35,969 nucleotides of DNA. Origin: Candidatus Methanoperedens sp. Its GTDB lineage: Archaea > Halobacteriota > Methanosarcinia > Methanosarcinales > Methanoperedenaceae. The position numbers and the translations under genes are program-made. The stretch covers positions 1 to 35,969 of the forward strand of contig JAPZAP010000029.1 in NCBI GenBank assembly GCA_027460585.1, in the 5' to 3' direction. Positions 25,601 to 31,621 of the stretch are shown piece after piece. The notes under the pieces are model-generated. The model made no database searches and was not told the DNA's origin. It was given only the letters and a program-made list of their open reading frames with translations. How positions within the stretch are numbered: position 1 is the stretch's first letter; each line of letters begins with the position of its first letter.

Positions 25601-26499
25601 CCTGTGCCGCTGTTGGTCAGGTTGAGAACGTAGGTTGCATTAATTCCAGTATTGGTTGACTGCGTTATTGCAGAGATGTTGACCAGGCTTGTGGCGTAGG
25701 TTGCAGTTACGTTGGTCGTGGTGTTGATGTACGCTAGCTCCAAAGAGTCGCTGTTTGAGCTTGCAGTTATGTTTACCAGGAAAAGCTGAAATTTAACGTT
25801 TGTAAGCGTGGCATTTGTAACATTCAGCAAGAATATCCTGCTTTCACCTGCGTTTAATATTACCGTCGAAGAAATGTTAAGGGATGCAGTGGTTGCACTG
25901 CTTGCATTGTCTATTGAGAGCGAGTAGGTATCTGACGCAGTGCCGCTGTTTGTCAGGTTAAGAACGTAGGTAACGTTTACGCCTGCATTGTTTGACTGCG
26001 TTAATGCGGGGATGCCTGTCAGGTTAACGCCGCGGTGAACTTTCAATATCTCGAAGTCGTGCTGCTGGCTCCACCCCGTATAATTGAATGTCACCCATCC
26101 CGAAGTGTCTGATAATACTGCCTGGTTGAAACTTCCATCAACCCAGAAACTATAATTTGTCGATGGTAATTGCATTTGGGCTGACACATTGAGATAGCCC
26201 TCCGTGCCATTCCCGGTGTAATTTACGGCATCGTTAACATTGTCATAAGAAATATTCGACAGCGTTTTGTTGGTGTTTGCCGTGAACCTGATAGCAGTGC
26301 CGTTGATGTAAAACTGGAGTGTGGATGCTGGTGAGTCTGTTGGGCTGTATATCGTAATGTTTGTTGAGGTCTGGGGTGCAAGCACTTTGATGAAGGCGCT
26401 GTTGTCGAGGTAAAAATTGACATCGTTTACAATGCTGACCTGAGCTGAAGCTATACCGATTATCAATGCAACGCTTATCAAATAAATAAATAGTTTCAT
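16660..26499 (-). CDS. giant multidomain surface protein with cytoplasmic TPR tail
   Basis: A 3279-residue protein. Order: signal peptide (1-19, ending ASAQ); unique N-terminal domain (20-157); eleven NEW3/CARDB-like beta domains of about 107-112 residues (158-1350); a fibronectin-like and a cadherin-like domain (1352-1530); six bacterial Ig-like group 2 domains of 86 residues (1531-2046); six glucodextranase-B-like domains beginning DTTPP (2047-2613); an invasin-like Ig domain; a unique region; a Pro/Thr linker; a PGF-pre-PGF-like domain ending FLPFAIVAG; a membrane helix (about 3190-3212); and a single cytoplasmic TPR (3238-3270). N-glycosylation sequons are very dense in the first third. 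It is most likely a filamentous adhesin or S-layer-associated protein. The frame is unbroken. RBS is weak; it may be read through from the tail-fibre-like gene 111 bases upstream. Confidence 0.9.
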   Translation of the reverse strand: MKLFIYLISVALIIGIASAQVSIVNDVNFYLDNSAFIKVLAPQTSTNITIYSPTDSPASTLQFYINGTAIRFTANTNKTLSNISYDNVNDAVNYTGNGTEGYLNVSAQMQLPSTNYSFWVDGSFNQAVLSDTSGWVTFNYTGWSQQHDFEILKVHRGVNLTGIPALTQSNNAGVNVTYVLNLTNSGTASDTYSLSIDNASSATTASLNISSTVILNAGESRIFLLNVTNATLTNVKFQLFLVNITASSNSDSLELAYINTTTNVTATYATSLVNISAITQSTNTGINATYVLNLTNSGTGTDSYTLTANNAGSATTADFNLSSPVTLNSGESRIIALNVTNATLTNTRFQLFLVNITATSGNDSSKFGHINTTTNVTATYATSLLNISVLDQTTTTGINSTYVLNLTNNGTGTDSYTLAIDNADSATMASLNHTSLVTLHAGQSIFFALKVTNATLSSSFGLFRVNVTATSNNDSSQLACINTTTNVTPTRGTSLTSISALTQSTNAGVNVTYVLNLTNSGSASDTYTFTIDNTSSATTASLNISSPVILNAGESRIFSLNVTNATLTNTRFQLFLVNVTAASTSDPDNFAYVNTTTNVTATYGTSLASISALTNSTNASVNATYVLNLTNRGTGTDSYTLAIDNVNSATTASLNITSPVILHPGESKIIALDVTNATLTNTRFQLFLINITATSDNDSSKFGYINTTTNVTATYATSLLNISEITQSTTTGIKAIYVLNLTNNGTGTDSYTLAIDNADSASTASLNHTSTVTLHAGQSIFFALNVTNTASGTFHVNVTATSGNDYTKSAYVNTITTVTAVKAVSMSINTPAQATSAGTNATYLLNLTNTGTDADAYTIVVDNANSASTALLNISLSQALNAGQSLIFALNVTNESSGTFPVNVIATSSDITKSAYVNTTTTVLAVTAVSLSVNTPAQVTSARTNATYLLNLTNSGTDADTYTLVVDNANGASTALLDTALSQTLNAGQSLIFALDVTNTSSGTFPVNITATSVNDSNIFTYINTTTTVTAVKAVSLTVNTSAQATSAGTNATYVLNLTNTGTDADTYTFVVDNANSASTALLNTSLSQALNAGQSLVFALDVTNTSSGTFPVNVIATSSDITKSAYANTTTTVLAVTEFSLTVNTSAQSTSAGTSATYLLNLTNTGSDPDTYNLVVDNANSASTALLNTSSPTPALAPGASLLFSLNVTNTSSGQFLVNVTAISQGDSSKFASVNTSTAVGAVRAVSLSIDTTSKSPSVGVNATYMLTLTNNGSDPDSYTLIVTNANTASIAALDISSPTSTLSPDQSLFFSLNVTNTSPGKFLVNITAISQGDNSKFASVNTSTAVTTFPAYIPPIPANIISNTGNFFMNHTWQAGSGNVTNSYNVSVNGTWHNGTNTYYNNSGLAPHGWSNISVYAFNSSGAGTLNTTAVSYDTQVANNPVAIGNVSGSYTLTAGDPLSIYPTSSDLDGDTPVFARNFTNGTFYTNNGTLLLPTTSSDIGIHSWQITVSDRNGSISAANFTVTVTAPTPVLTSITVSPATASAVVGNTQTFTASPKDQFGNPISATVTWGSSNTGVGTITSAGVFTAISAGTTTITATNGSISGTATVTVTTPTPVLTSIIVSPATASVVVGNTQTFTASPRDQFGNAISATVTWSSSNTGVGTITSMGVFTAISAGTTTITATSGGVSGTATVTVTALPPVLTSITVSPATTSVVVGNTQTFTASPRDQFGNPINATVTWSSSNTGVGTITNAGLFTAIAVGTTTITATNGSISGTATVTVSALPPVLTSITVSPASASVVVGNTQTFTASPRDQFGNPINATVTWSSSNTGVGTITSTGVFTAIAAGTTTITATSGGVSGTATVTVSALPPVLTSITVSPATASVVVGNTQTFTASPKDQFDNPISAIVTWNSSNTGVGTITSAGLFTAIAAGTTTITATNASVSGTATVTVTALPPLLTSITVSPSTASVVVGNMQTFTASPKDQFGNPINATVSWSSSNSTVGTITITGVFTTLAAGVTTITATNGSVSGTATVTVTTILDTTPPLLIVTQPINNQSFITSSITVSGTATDPSGIANITVNGIPVTISPSGSFSTTIILVNGSNTITLTATDASPNANTAIVTRTVTFTPPGVPDTTPPVLIVMQPIDARVFITNSITVNGFATDASGILSVTVNGAPAVITGDSFTSTLTLNPGTNIITVEAIDSSSNHNSANVTRTVNYVPPSLPDTVPPKLVVNQPTNGQIFTTSSIAVSGTATDDSGVKTVSVNGAKIPLSPGHFGTSVFLVPGTNTITVVATDNADNTATITRTITYSPPVVPDTTPPTMVVNTPTNGQIFTTSSTTVSGTAFDSSGIHSVMINGDAVIVDPTGSFSTTVILVNGRNTITIFATDASPNVNTETVTRTVTYAPPLVQDTTPPILAVNQPVNVTVLNTSSIVVSGRAIDDSGIRSATVNGVPVTITSDGRFGTSIDLDPGSNIIIVQAIDSSSNLNTNTTTLMVTRIIAPDTQPPILSVQYPGVDTRLPGDVFEIKAVDNTIEVYGTVSDNTGIGSVTVNGVPATVNGNLFNSSTSLNPGRNTITVIATDNSTNHNTATTTRSVNYSVPVTAPGNTFNITIVSNPAALDADGQDKAKIVAYLTDVNGTAVIDGTNVLFTTSDGLLYLTESDIGKVSDSQTLSAQTLKGIATVVLVSSTSPGTSYVNALANNVSASLGIAFKTKSILDDIFGDKSLFITHSPTFVVDNCSIEINGGVGEISMSTATAIGIVNGTRIGYNIGTSTIELVISNPIVSGDHVIFTIDSIMLNNSQINSNFTGIGKVSSDVDVGINASSKLSGMIFTMSLHPDIADDLMARGGTDAGLVGQDVILAALQSSLGITDVGKHIAFVTSAQLDGATAQDILEVPVFMTVSGEWYNNMAASQLNNVILVEIFSNGSVGQIQTPEKYNYDSVNNSYTFVFRMKGLSTFALIGTKIAPPTPTPTSTTSPLPFLPISGVGGGGAGVISPEPFSNIESFETMDENLAANVPASFIVTSPDLAISEVLITPSDNFGITSVRVELLKDVSKIAGVTPPLGIVYKYYNIWVGAKQLESGEGIIDAFIGFKVDRSWLAENNLDEGSVSLLGWDGSSWVTLETAPKSIDEQFVYYVAKTNAFLPFAIVAGSHYPAATVKAGKIPAIINMPLPKIIESKSFIWVYIIIGFIIIGFVVYILRKNKKSKTVPGKYVTVHEKPMEVMPEDADAWNNRGFDLYEEGKYNEAIKAYDKAIDIMHKSEKEKKD
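18660..20362 (-). repeat. six tandem glucodextranase-B-like domains
   Basis: Units of about 91-100 residues each start with DTTPP or a close variant, followed by a GxxxxxSxIxVSGTATDxSGI strand pair, VTVNGxPV, and GxNTITVxATDxSxNxN. This is the bacterial surface stalk type. Units differ more from each other than the 258-base repeats do, so this block is older. Confidence 0.82.
20363..21912 (-). repeat. six 258-bp tandem repeats encoding Ig-like (Big_2) domains
   Basis: Six units of exactly 258 bases encode LTSITVSPATASVVVGNTQT, FTASPKDQFGNPISATVTW, SSSNTGVGTIT, GxFTAIAAGTTTITATNGS and SGTATVTVT. DNA identity between units is visibly very high, with the last copy (nearest 20363) most diverged. 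The fixed length with no indels indicates expansion by recombination. Confidence 0.9.
22450..26030 (-). repeat. eleven tandem NEW3/CARDB-like domain repeats
   Basis: Each unit follows the pattern TNATYVLNLTNxGTxxDxYTL, DNAxSAxTAxLN, LNAGxSxIFALNVTN, and FxVNxTATS. The first five units have an insert (ATLTNTRFQLFLVN) and run about 112 residues; the sixth to eleventh lack it and run about 107. Units 1-5 and 7-10 are closest to each other, which suggests expansion in two blocks. Confidence 0.85.
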
Positions 26500-26610
26500 A
26501 TTATTTTTAATGCGATAAGTTTAATAGATCAAAAACCACACCTTTTCATTTTTTATTCCATGCAGCTAGGTTTTTGAAGAATAGTTCTCCATCTTTCTTT
26601 TCCCCCATAA

Positions 26611-28425
26611 TTATCCAATCCTTAGCGCTATAATATAGCTTGCAGTATTTCCTGCTACTCCAGGAAGATCAGTTACAGCCGCTTTGATAACTGCAGCTTT
26701 ACCAAGAGCAGCACAAGCTACCTGCACGGTGTCTGGTGAACTAAGTGAAATAACTCCTGATAAATGGATTACCGCCAAAGTGTTTGTAGTTTCTTCACCT
26801 GAAGATATTACATGGATGACACCTGACGTATTTTGTGACATATTACACGTTGCTCCAGCATTAGCAACACTTACTGTAACTCCTGAATTAAGAAACCATG
26901 TTCCGGCTGGAAGATTTGTTATGTTAGGCCCGACAACGTATAAGCCGTTGCCTGATGCAGTTTTGTCACCAGATAAATACGATGAAATGTTGGTTATATT
27001 AAGGAATGAACTATCTACTTTGCCGCTTGTTATTTTCGAGCCATTGATATTAGAAATATTAGACCCGTCACCATTCAAAAAGCTGGCGTTTACCGTGCCA
27101 ATGACATCCAATTTATTGCCTGGGCTCGCTGTCCCGATGCCGACGTTGCCTGAAGTTGAACTAACATATAATGCAGTTCCACCGGTTGAAGTATAAATTT
27201 CCGTGGTCCCGTTCACTGATAATTTCTCATCAGGATTTGCTTTTCCAATGCCGACCCTATGATTAACAGCATCAATGAACAATGTATTTGTATCGAAGCT
27301 TTGATTAAAAGAACCAAATGTGTTTATGGAATCGTTATAAGCAATATTGGCTGGCATTACGCTTTTTGCAATACTTCCAGATGTAATATTTGCGCCATTC
27401 ACGTTGTATAGATTTGCAGATTGATTTACTTCTGCAAGCGTGGTCTTTGCATTCCATATGCTTGCCGATGCGATATAAGCATCCGCAATCGCCGTTCCCT
27501 GCCATGTTCCGGTTGTAATTGTTCCGACAGTGGTAATCGCTGCCTGACCGATCCAGTTTGTGGCGATGTCTATGGTATTGCCGCCAGAAACATTAATCCG
27601 GTTTGCGGTTCCCAGCACTGATTTTAGAGAACTGCTGTTCGGGAAGTCGCCACCGTAAGTTCCAATGGTAGAGTTCGGGAAATTGGTACCGTAGGTAGCG
27701 GTGTTTAATTTATTCCCCAAATCCGTAACAAGACCCGTTACCTGGGATTCACCTATCTGTGCTGAGGAATTTACCTGAGCGAGAGTGGTTTTGGCTGAAA
27801 TTGTGCTGTTCGGGAAATCACCACCGTAAGTTCCAATAGTGGAGTTCGGGAAGTTGGTACCGTATGTTAAAATCAAAAGATAATTTGCCAAAGAGGTATT
27901 CGGGAAGTTTGTCGGGATATTCGTCAAATTACTATAGTTCCCGGAATAGAAATTTGCAGTTGCATTGGTTACATATCCTGAATTTTGAAGGGTGGTTATT
28001 GATGTCTGAATTCCTGATACACTGCTGTTCGGGAAGTCTGTCGGCTTATTCGTCAGATTATTATAGTTTCCAGAATAGAAATTTACCGTTTCATTGGTTA
28101 TATATCCAGAATTTTGAAGGTTTGTTATAGATATCTGCAATCCTGATACGCTGCTGTTCGGGAAGTCTGTTGGCACATTCGTCAAATTGCTATAGTTCCC
28201 GGAATAGAAATTGGCAGTTGCATTGGTTACATATCCGGCATTTTGAAGGTTTGTTATATCAGCAGGAATTCCTAATAAATATTCCCAACTTAAATTACCT
28301 ATAAAGTTCTTTGCTGTGACGTTATTCTCAATAGTTATATTATCTCCGATCTGTGTTGTTGCCGAAGCTGATGATATAGTAAACAACAGTAAAATCACAA
28401 TTCCGATTTTATAAATTCCTTTCAT
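26611..28425 (-). CDS. secreted tail-fibre-like repeat protein
   Basis: A 604-residue protein with signal peptide (MKGIYKIGIVILLLFTISSA SA). Residues 40-200 hold three copies of a unit with NLQNxGYVTNATANFYSGNY and SNLTNVPTDFPNSSVSG; then two copies of YGTNFPNSTIGTYGGDFPNS; then segments typical of phage and bacterial trimeric fibres (NAKTTLAEVNQSANLYNV, GSIAKSVMPANIAYNDS, HRVGIGKANPDEKLSVNGT, GNVGIGTASPGNKLDVIGT). The C-terminus is a small beta domain with two Cys; no S74 intramolecular chaperone domain is visible. I chose the ATG at 28425 because GGAGG precedes it and the signal peptide begins there; the frame is open further upstream. Probably exported with, or displayed beside, the giant protein downstream. 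Confidence 0.82.
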   Translation of the reverse strand: MKGIYKIGIVILLLFTISSASATTQIGDNITIENNVTAKNFIGNLSWEYLLGIPADITNLQNAGYVTNATANFYSGNYSNLTNVPTDFPNSSVSGLQISITNLQNSGYITNETVNFYSGNYNNLTNKPTDFPNSSVSGIQTSITTLQNSGYVTNATANFYSGNYSNLTNIPTNFPNTSLANYLLILTYGTNFPNSTIGTYGGDFPNSTISAKTTLAQVNSSAQIGESQVTGLVTDLGNKLNTATYGTNFPNSTIGTYGGDFPNSSSLKSVLGTANRINVSGGNTIDIATNWIGQAAITTVGTITTGTWQGTAIADAYIASASIWNAKTTLAEVNQSANLYNVNGANITSGSIAKSVMPANIAYNDSINTFGSFNQSFDTNTLFIDAVNHRVGIGKANPDEKLSVNGTTEIYTSTGGTALYVSSTSGNVGIGTASPGNKLDVIGTVNASFLNGDGSNISNINGSKITSGKVDSSFLNITNISSYLSGDKTASGNGLYVVGPNITNLPAGTWFLNSGVTVSVANAGATCNMSQNTSGVIHVISSGEETTNTLAVIHLSGVISLSSPDTVQVACAALGKAAVIKAAVTDLPGVAGNTASYIIALRIG

Positions 28426-28570
28426 ATCCTGAACCTCCGCTTTTCTTTCCATATAACCATTCAATCGAGTCATTTTCCATAGAAATCGCCGCAGCCGAGC
28501 TCGCCATCCCTGCTGAAACGATAAATACAATAAACGAAATTAAAAGATATCGTAACTTTCTCGTACTCAT
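28409..28570 (-). CDS. small secreted peptide overlapping the tail-fibre-like gene
   Basis: ATG at 28570 opens a 53-residue frame whose first 28 residues are a textbook signal peptide: MSTRKLRYLL then ISFIVFIVSAGMASSAAA. The remaining 25 residues are polar (SMENDSIEWLYGKKSGGSGY and four more). The stop lies 17 bases inside the next gene in another frame. A purine-rich GTGAGGG precedes the ATG, and the TATA box at 28617-28632 is at a distance that fits this ORF as the first gene of the transcript. It may be a genuine small exported peptide, a leader ORF, or the remnant of an older secreted protein. Confidence 0.5.
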   Translation of the reverse strand: MSTRKLRYLLISFIVFIVSAGMASSAAAISMENDSIEWLYGKKSGGSGYERNL

Positions 28571-28616
28571 ACACAATTTCCCTCACCGGCACTATTAATT
28601 ATGATTATGATTATAA

Positions 28617-28632
28617 ACATATATATAGTTTC
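28617..28632. promoter_or_regulatory. divergent promoter, shared TATA region
   Basis: AACATATATATAGTTT is nearly self-complementary and lies between the - strand surface genes and the + strand winged-helix gene. On the - strand it is about 50 bases before the ATG at 28570; on the + strand about 75 before the ATG at 28702. It may serve as TATA box in both directions. Confidence 0.5.
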
Positions 28633-28659
28633 ACGTCTCATCTTTAGAGTGTAAAGCTT

Positions 28660-28676
28660 AAGGCATAAAAATGCCA
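28660..28676. promoter_or_regulatory. candidate operator palindrome upstream of winged-helix gene
   Basis: GGCAT-AAAA-ATGCC is a perfect palindrome (28662-28675) placed about where the + strand transcript from the divergent promoter would begin, 26 bases before the winged-helix start. Autoregulation by that gene's product is a natural reading but rests on position alone. Confidence 0.35.
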
Positions 28677-28701
28677 TTTAATAAAACGGGGGTTATAAAA
28701 T

Positions 28702-28938
28702 ATGGTCTTAGAGAACCAATATCAAAAGAAATTCACTACCGAGCATGTCTTAACCCTGCTTAATGGTAGTGAAAAATCGTTGCGTGAAATAATCGATACT
28801 CTTGATTGCAGCAGGTCAACGGCAGATAATCTCATAAAACTCCTGCTTGAGATGAATAAAATCAAAAGGCGCAACATAGGCAGTGAAAAGAAGCCGCTTT
28901 GGATGTATGGATCCATTGAAGCAAACGATGAAAAATAA
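28702..28938 (+). CDS. winged-helix DNA-binding regulator
   Basis: A 78-residue protein consisting of one winged helix-turn-helix: helix 1 TTEHVLTLLN, helix 2 SLREIIDTLD, recognition helix SRSTADNLIKLLLEM, and a wing NKIKRRNIGSEKKPLWMY. The fold resembles the small MarR/ArsR-like archaeal regulators. It sits 12 bases before the 882-residue surface protein gene on the same strand and opposite the giant surface gene cluster, a layout typical of a local regulator of surface protein expression. Effector domain is absent, so any signal must come from elsewhere. Confidence 0.82.
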   Translation: MVLENQYQKKFTTEHVLTLLNGSEKSLREIIDTLDCSRSTADNLIKLLLEMNKIKRRNIGSEKKPLWMYGSIEANDEK

Positions 28939-28950
28939 AGGCATTCAAAG

Positions 28951-31599
28951 ATGTTATTAAAAAATATTTTTTCTGACAGCAAGGGAAAAAAAGGCTTGAT
29001 GTTGGGAGTTATAATAGCCGTGATTTTATTTGGGGTTGGCTTACCTCAGACTTTTGACACATCTTTACTGCAATGGACTCCAGGGGTTTCCGGAAAATTA
29101 CTGATTGGCGAGACGCTAACATACAGGGGGTATTCCGTACAAGTCGTGACATTCCCGGCGCAAGTGGAATCCCAGAAATACAAAGCAGAACCCGAAGAGC
29201 CGGTTGATCCGTTTGTTGGTTTTAACATTTCGAAAAATGGCACTTTTATAAGCACCGCTGTACTGCGATTGGGAGAATCATATATTACACCTGATGGTGA
29301 ATTGAAAGTCACCGCAAAAGAATTACCCGGTCCCAATGGCAGGGAATGGCTTTATGAAAGTTATGCCCCGTGGGCTGTAATAGAACTGAATCCAAGAGGC
29401 ACTCCTCAACTTGAGGTATCGGTACAGACAGACAAGGATGCATACGAATCCTCAGATTCTACAGACATAACTGCAACTGTAAAATTAGAAAATACAGGCG
29501 CGGCTGATGCAGTTAATGTTGATTTGATCATTGATACAGGACTTCCGATTATGGAAGGAACTTTAAAATATCATTATGATAAGATTAAACCGGGGGACGC
29601 GATCACTGAGACCATTACATTCGATACGCCCATTCTGGCAGAACATAAGATTTTCAGCATATCCGCAAACGTGAGCGGATATGATGTTAAGGATATCCCA
29701 TATACAGCAAAGTTCTTAAAGAGTATATCGATGGCCGCCGAGATTCCTGTGAAACTCTCAATACAGAAAAGCACTGTCAATAAGATGTATTTAAAAGATT
29801 ACACTATCGTTTCATTATACGTAAAAAACAATGGGCGGTATGATGCTGAAAATGTGAATATTTCAGATTCTCTTCCAGATAGTTTTAAACTCCTTAGCAA
29901 CCAGATGCTGCGCTGGATAGTTGATATTCCTGCAGGCGGGGAGTGGACAGAACACTACCTTGTAAGACCGCAGGAGGCGAACAAAGAAGGCGCCGTAATG
30001 CCTGCGGCTACAGCAGATTTCACATTCAATAATGAATTTTACAGCATACAATCAAACCAGCCGAAAATTATTGTGTACGGACCAAAGATCGTGCTCACGA
30101 AAAAGACAGACGTTTCTGTATTCAACCCGGGCGATATTGTGACCGTGACCGTAATTGCTGAAAATACAGGAAGCACAATTACAAGGGTGGCTATTATGGA
30201 CACACTTCCTGATAAAACGACTCTGGTCAGCGGCAGTACAATTTATGAAGGGTTAGTTGATGCTACAAAGAACGTGAGTCTCAAGTACAATATTAGAATA
30301 GATTCCGGAGAGCCTGTCATATTTCCTGCTGCAACTGCGCAATATTATGAACTCGGCTCCAAAGGCAGAAAAATAAGCACGAAGAGTCAGGAACTTGAAG
30401 TACAGCCTGAATCTGCTCAAAACAAATCAGCAGTACCGACGCCTCAAGTCACAATAGCCACACCAACACCTGAGGAAACGATAACTTCCACAACGCCGAT
30501 GCCTCCTGCGCCACCTGAGTCGCCAGTCATACTTGAACCTCTTAACACGGTGTTGGAACTGCTTGGCAAACCATATAATTATTTGAACTCTATGATCTCT
30601 GGCGAGCCGAAGGCGGGTCTTTCCATAAGCAAAACCACAGTTGACACGATGTATTTGAAAGATTATGCCGACATTTCAATATCCGTAAAAAACACCGGGG
30701 CATACGATCTTAATAATGTGAATATTACAGATTCTCTCCCCATTGGATTTAATCTCCTCATCAACCAATCACTGCAATGGGTGATTGATATTCCTGCCGG
30801 TGGGGAACGCGAATACCGATATTATATAAAACCGCAAGAGCCCAGCAAAGAAGGCATCGTAATTCCTGCGGCTATTGCAGAGTTCACATCCAATAATGAA
30901 TTATACAGCATTCGGTCAAACCAGCCGAAGATTGTGGTGATCGGACCAAAGATTGTTCTAAATAAACAGGCAGATATTTCGCAAGTCGGGAACGGAGATA
31001 CTGTGATTGTAACGGTGGTTGCGCAAAATTCCGGAAACGCTCCTGCGAATGTCGTTATCACGGATAAGCTGCCAGATAAAACATCCCTGGTCGGCGGCAA
31101 CACAATGTATGATGGGATTATAGAAGCGGATACGAAAGTGAGCCTCAATTATACTCTTAGAATGGATTCTAAAGAGCCAATCAAACTCCCTGCTGCAACT
31201 GCGCAATATTATGAATTCGACTCCATAGGTAGAAAGATCAGCGCACAGAGTCAGGAACTTGAAATACAGCTCAACTTTACGCAGAAAAACCCTGTGCCAA
31301 TTTCTCAAACCATAATTGAATCGAAATTCTTTATGTGGACATATATTTTGATTGCTATCATACTCATTGGTCTTGTCATTTATATATCAATGAAATACAA
31401 AAAATCTATAACTGTCAATGAAAAAGCTATACAGGTGCCTGAAAAAACTATGGAGGTAATGCCGAAGGATGCCGATGGCTGGTATAACAGAGGTTTTGAT
31501 CTTTATAAGCAAGGGAAATATAGTGAGGCAATAAAGGCTTATGATAAAGCCAGAGAGATAAGCCATCCGGGCTTTGGGCATGAAAAAGAAGAACTTTAA
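28951..31599 (+). CDS. DUF11-type surface protein with C-terminal TM helix and cytoplasmic TPR
   Basis: An 882-residue membrane protein. A basic N-terminus is followed by a signal-anchor helix (about 15-33). The ectodomain has an N-terminal domain (40-150), CARDB/DUF11-like beta domains (150-260), and two related halves at about 266-470 and 556-760, each starting with the motif MYLKDY and containing DSLP, QLRW/QWVIDIPAGGE and NELYSIRSNQPKI (or its equivalent). A Pro/Thr/Ser linker (480-545) separates them. Near the end a second membrane helix (about 793-815) leads to a single cytoplasmic TPR (about 841-872, DADGWYNRGFDLYKQGKY). That tail is shared with the giant protein. Likely a surface-anchored structural or adhesive protein controlled by the adjacent winged-helix gene. 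Confidence 0.87.
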   Translation: MLLKNIFSDSKGKKGLMLGVIIAVILFGVGLPQTFDTSLLQWTPGVSGKLLIGETLTYRGYSVQVVTFPAQVESQKYKAEPEEPVDPFVGFNISKNGTFISTAVLRLGESYITPDGELKVTAKELPGPNGREWLYESYAPWAVIELNPRGTPQLEVSVQTDKDAYESSDSTDITATVKLENTGAADAVNVDLIIDTGLPIMEGTLKYHYDKIKPGDAITETITFDTPILAEHKIFSISANVSGYDVKDIPYTAKFLKSISMAAEIPVKLSIQKSTVNKMYLKDYTIVSLYVKNNGRYDAENVNISDSLPDSFKLLSNQMLRWIVDIPAGGEWTEHYLVRPQEANKEGAVMPAATADFTFNNEFYSIQSNQPKIIVYGPKIVLTKKTDVSVFNPGDIVTVTVIAENTGSTITRVAIMDTLPDKTTLVSGSTIYEGLVDATKNVSLKYNIRIDSGEPVIFPAATAQYYELGSKGRKISTKSQELEVQPESAQNKSAVPTPQVTIATPTPEETITSTTPMPPAPPESPVILEPLNTVLELLGKPYNYLNSMISGEPKAGLSISKTTVDTMYLKDYADISISVKNTGAYDLNNVNITDSLPIGFNLLINQSLQWVIDIPAGGEREYRYYIKPQEPSKEGIVIPAAIAEFTSNNELYSIRSNQPKIVVIGPKIVLNKQADISQVGNGDTVIVTVVAQNSGNAPANVVITDKLPDKTSLVGGNTMYDGIIEADTKVSLNYTLRMDSKEPIKLPAATAQYYEFDSIGRKISAQSQELEIQLNFTQKNPVPISQTIIESKFFMWTYILIAIILIGLVIYISMKYKKSITVNEKAIQVPEKTMEVMPKDADGWYNRGFDLYKQGKYSEAIKAYDKAREISHPGFGHEKEEL

Positions 31600-31621
31600 A
31601 GATTAAATCCCGGTAATCCGG

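Noticed and set aside
20363-26030. Regular repeats that could suggest a CRISPR array
   Set aside because: Units are 258-336 bases long, in frame and protein coding, with no short direct repeats, unique spacers or cas genes.
26546-26608. A 20-codon frame starting with ATG after GGATAATT between the fibre gene and the giant gene
   Set aside because: Too short and without a clear RBS or conserved feature; more likely leader RNA of the giant gene.
28426-28530. Longer start of the fibre gene at 28530
   Set aside because: It would place 35 basic residues before a clear signal peptide, while the ATG at 28425 has a strong GGAGG.
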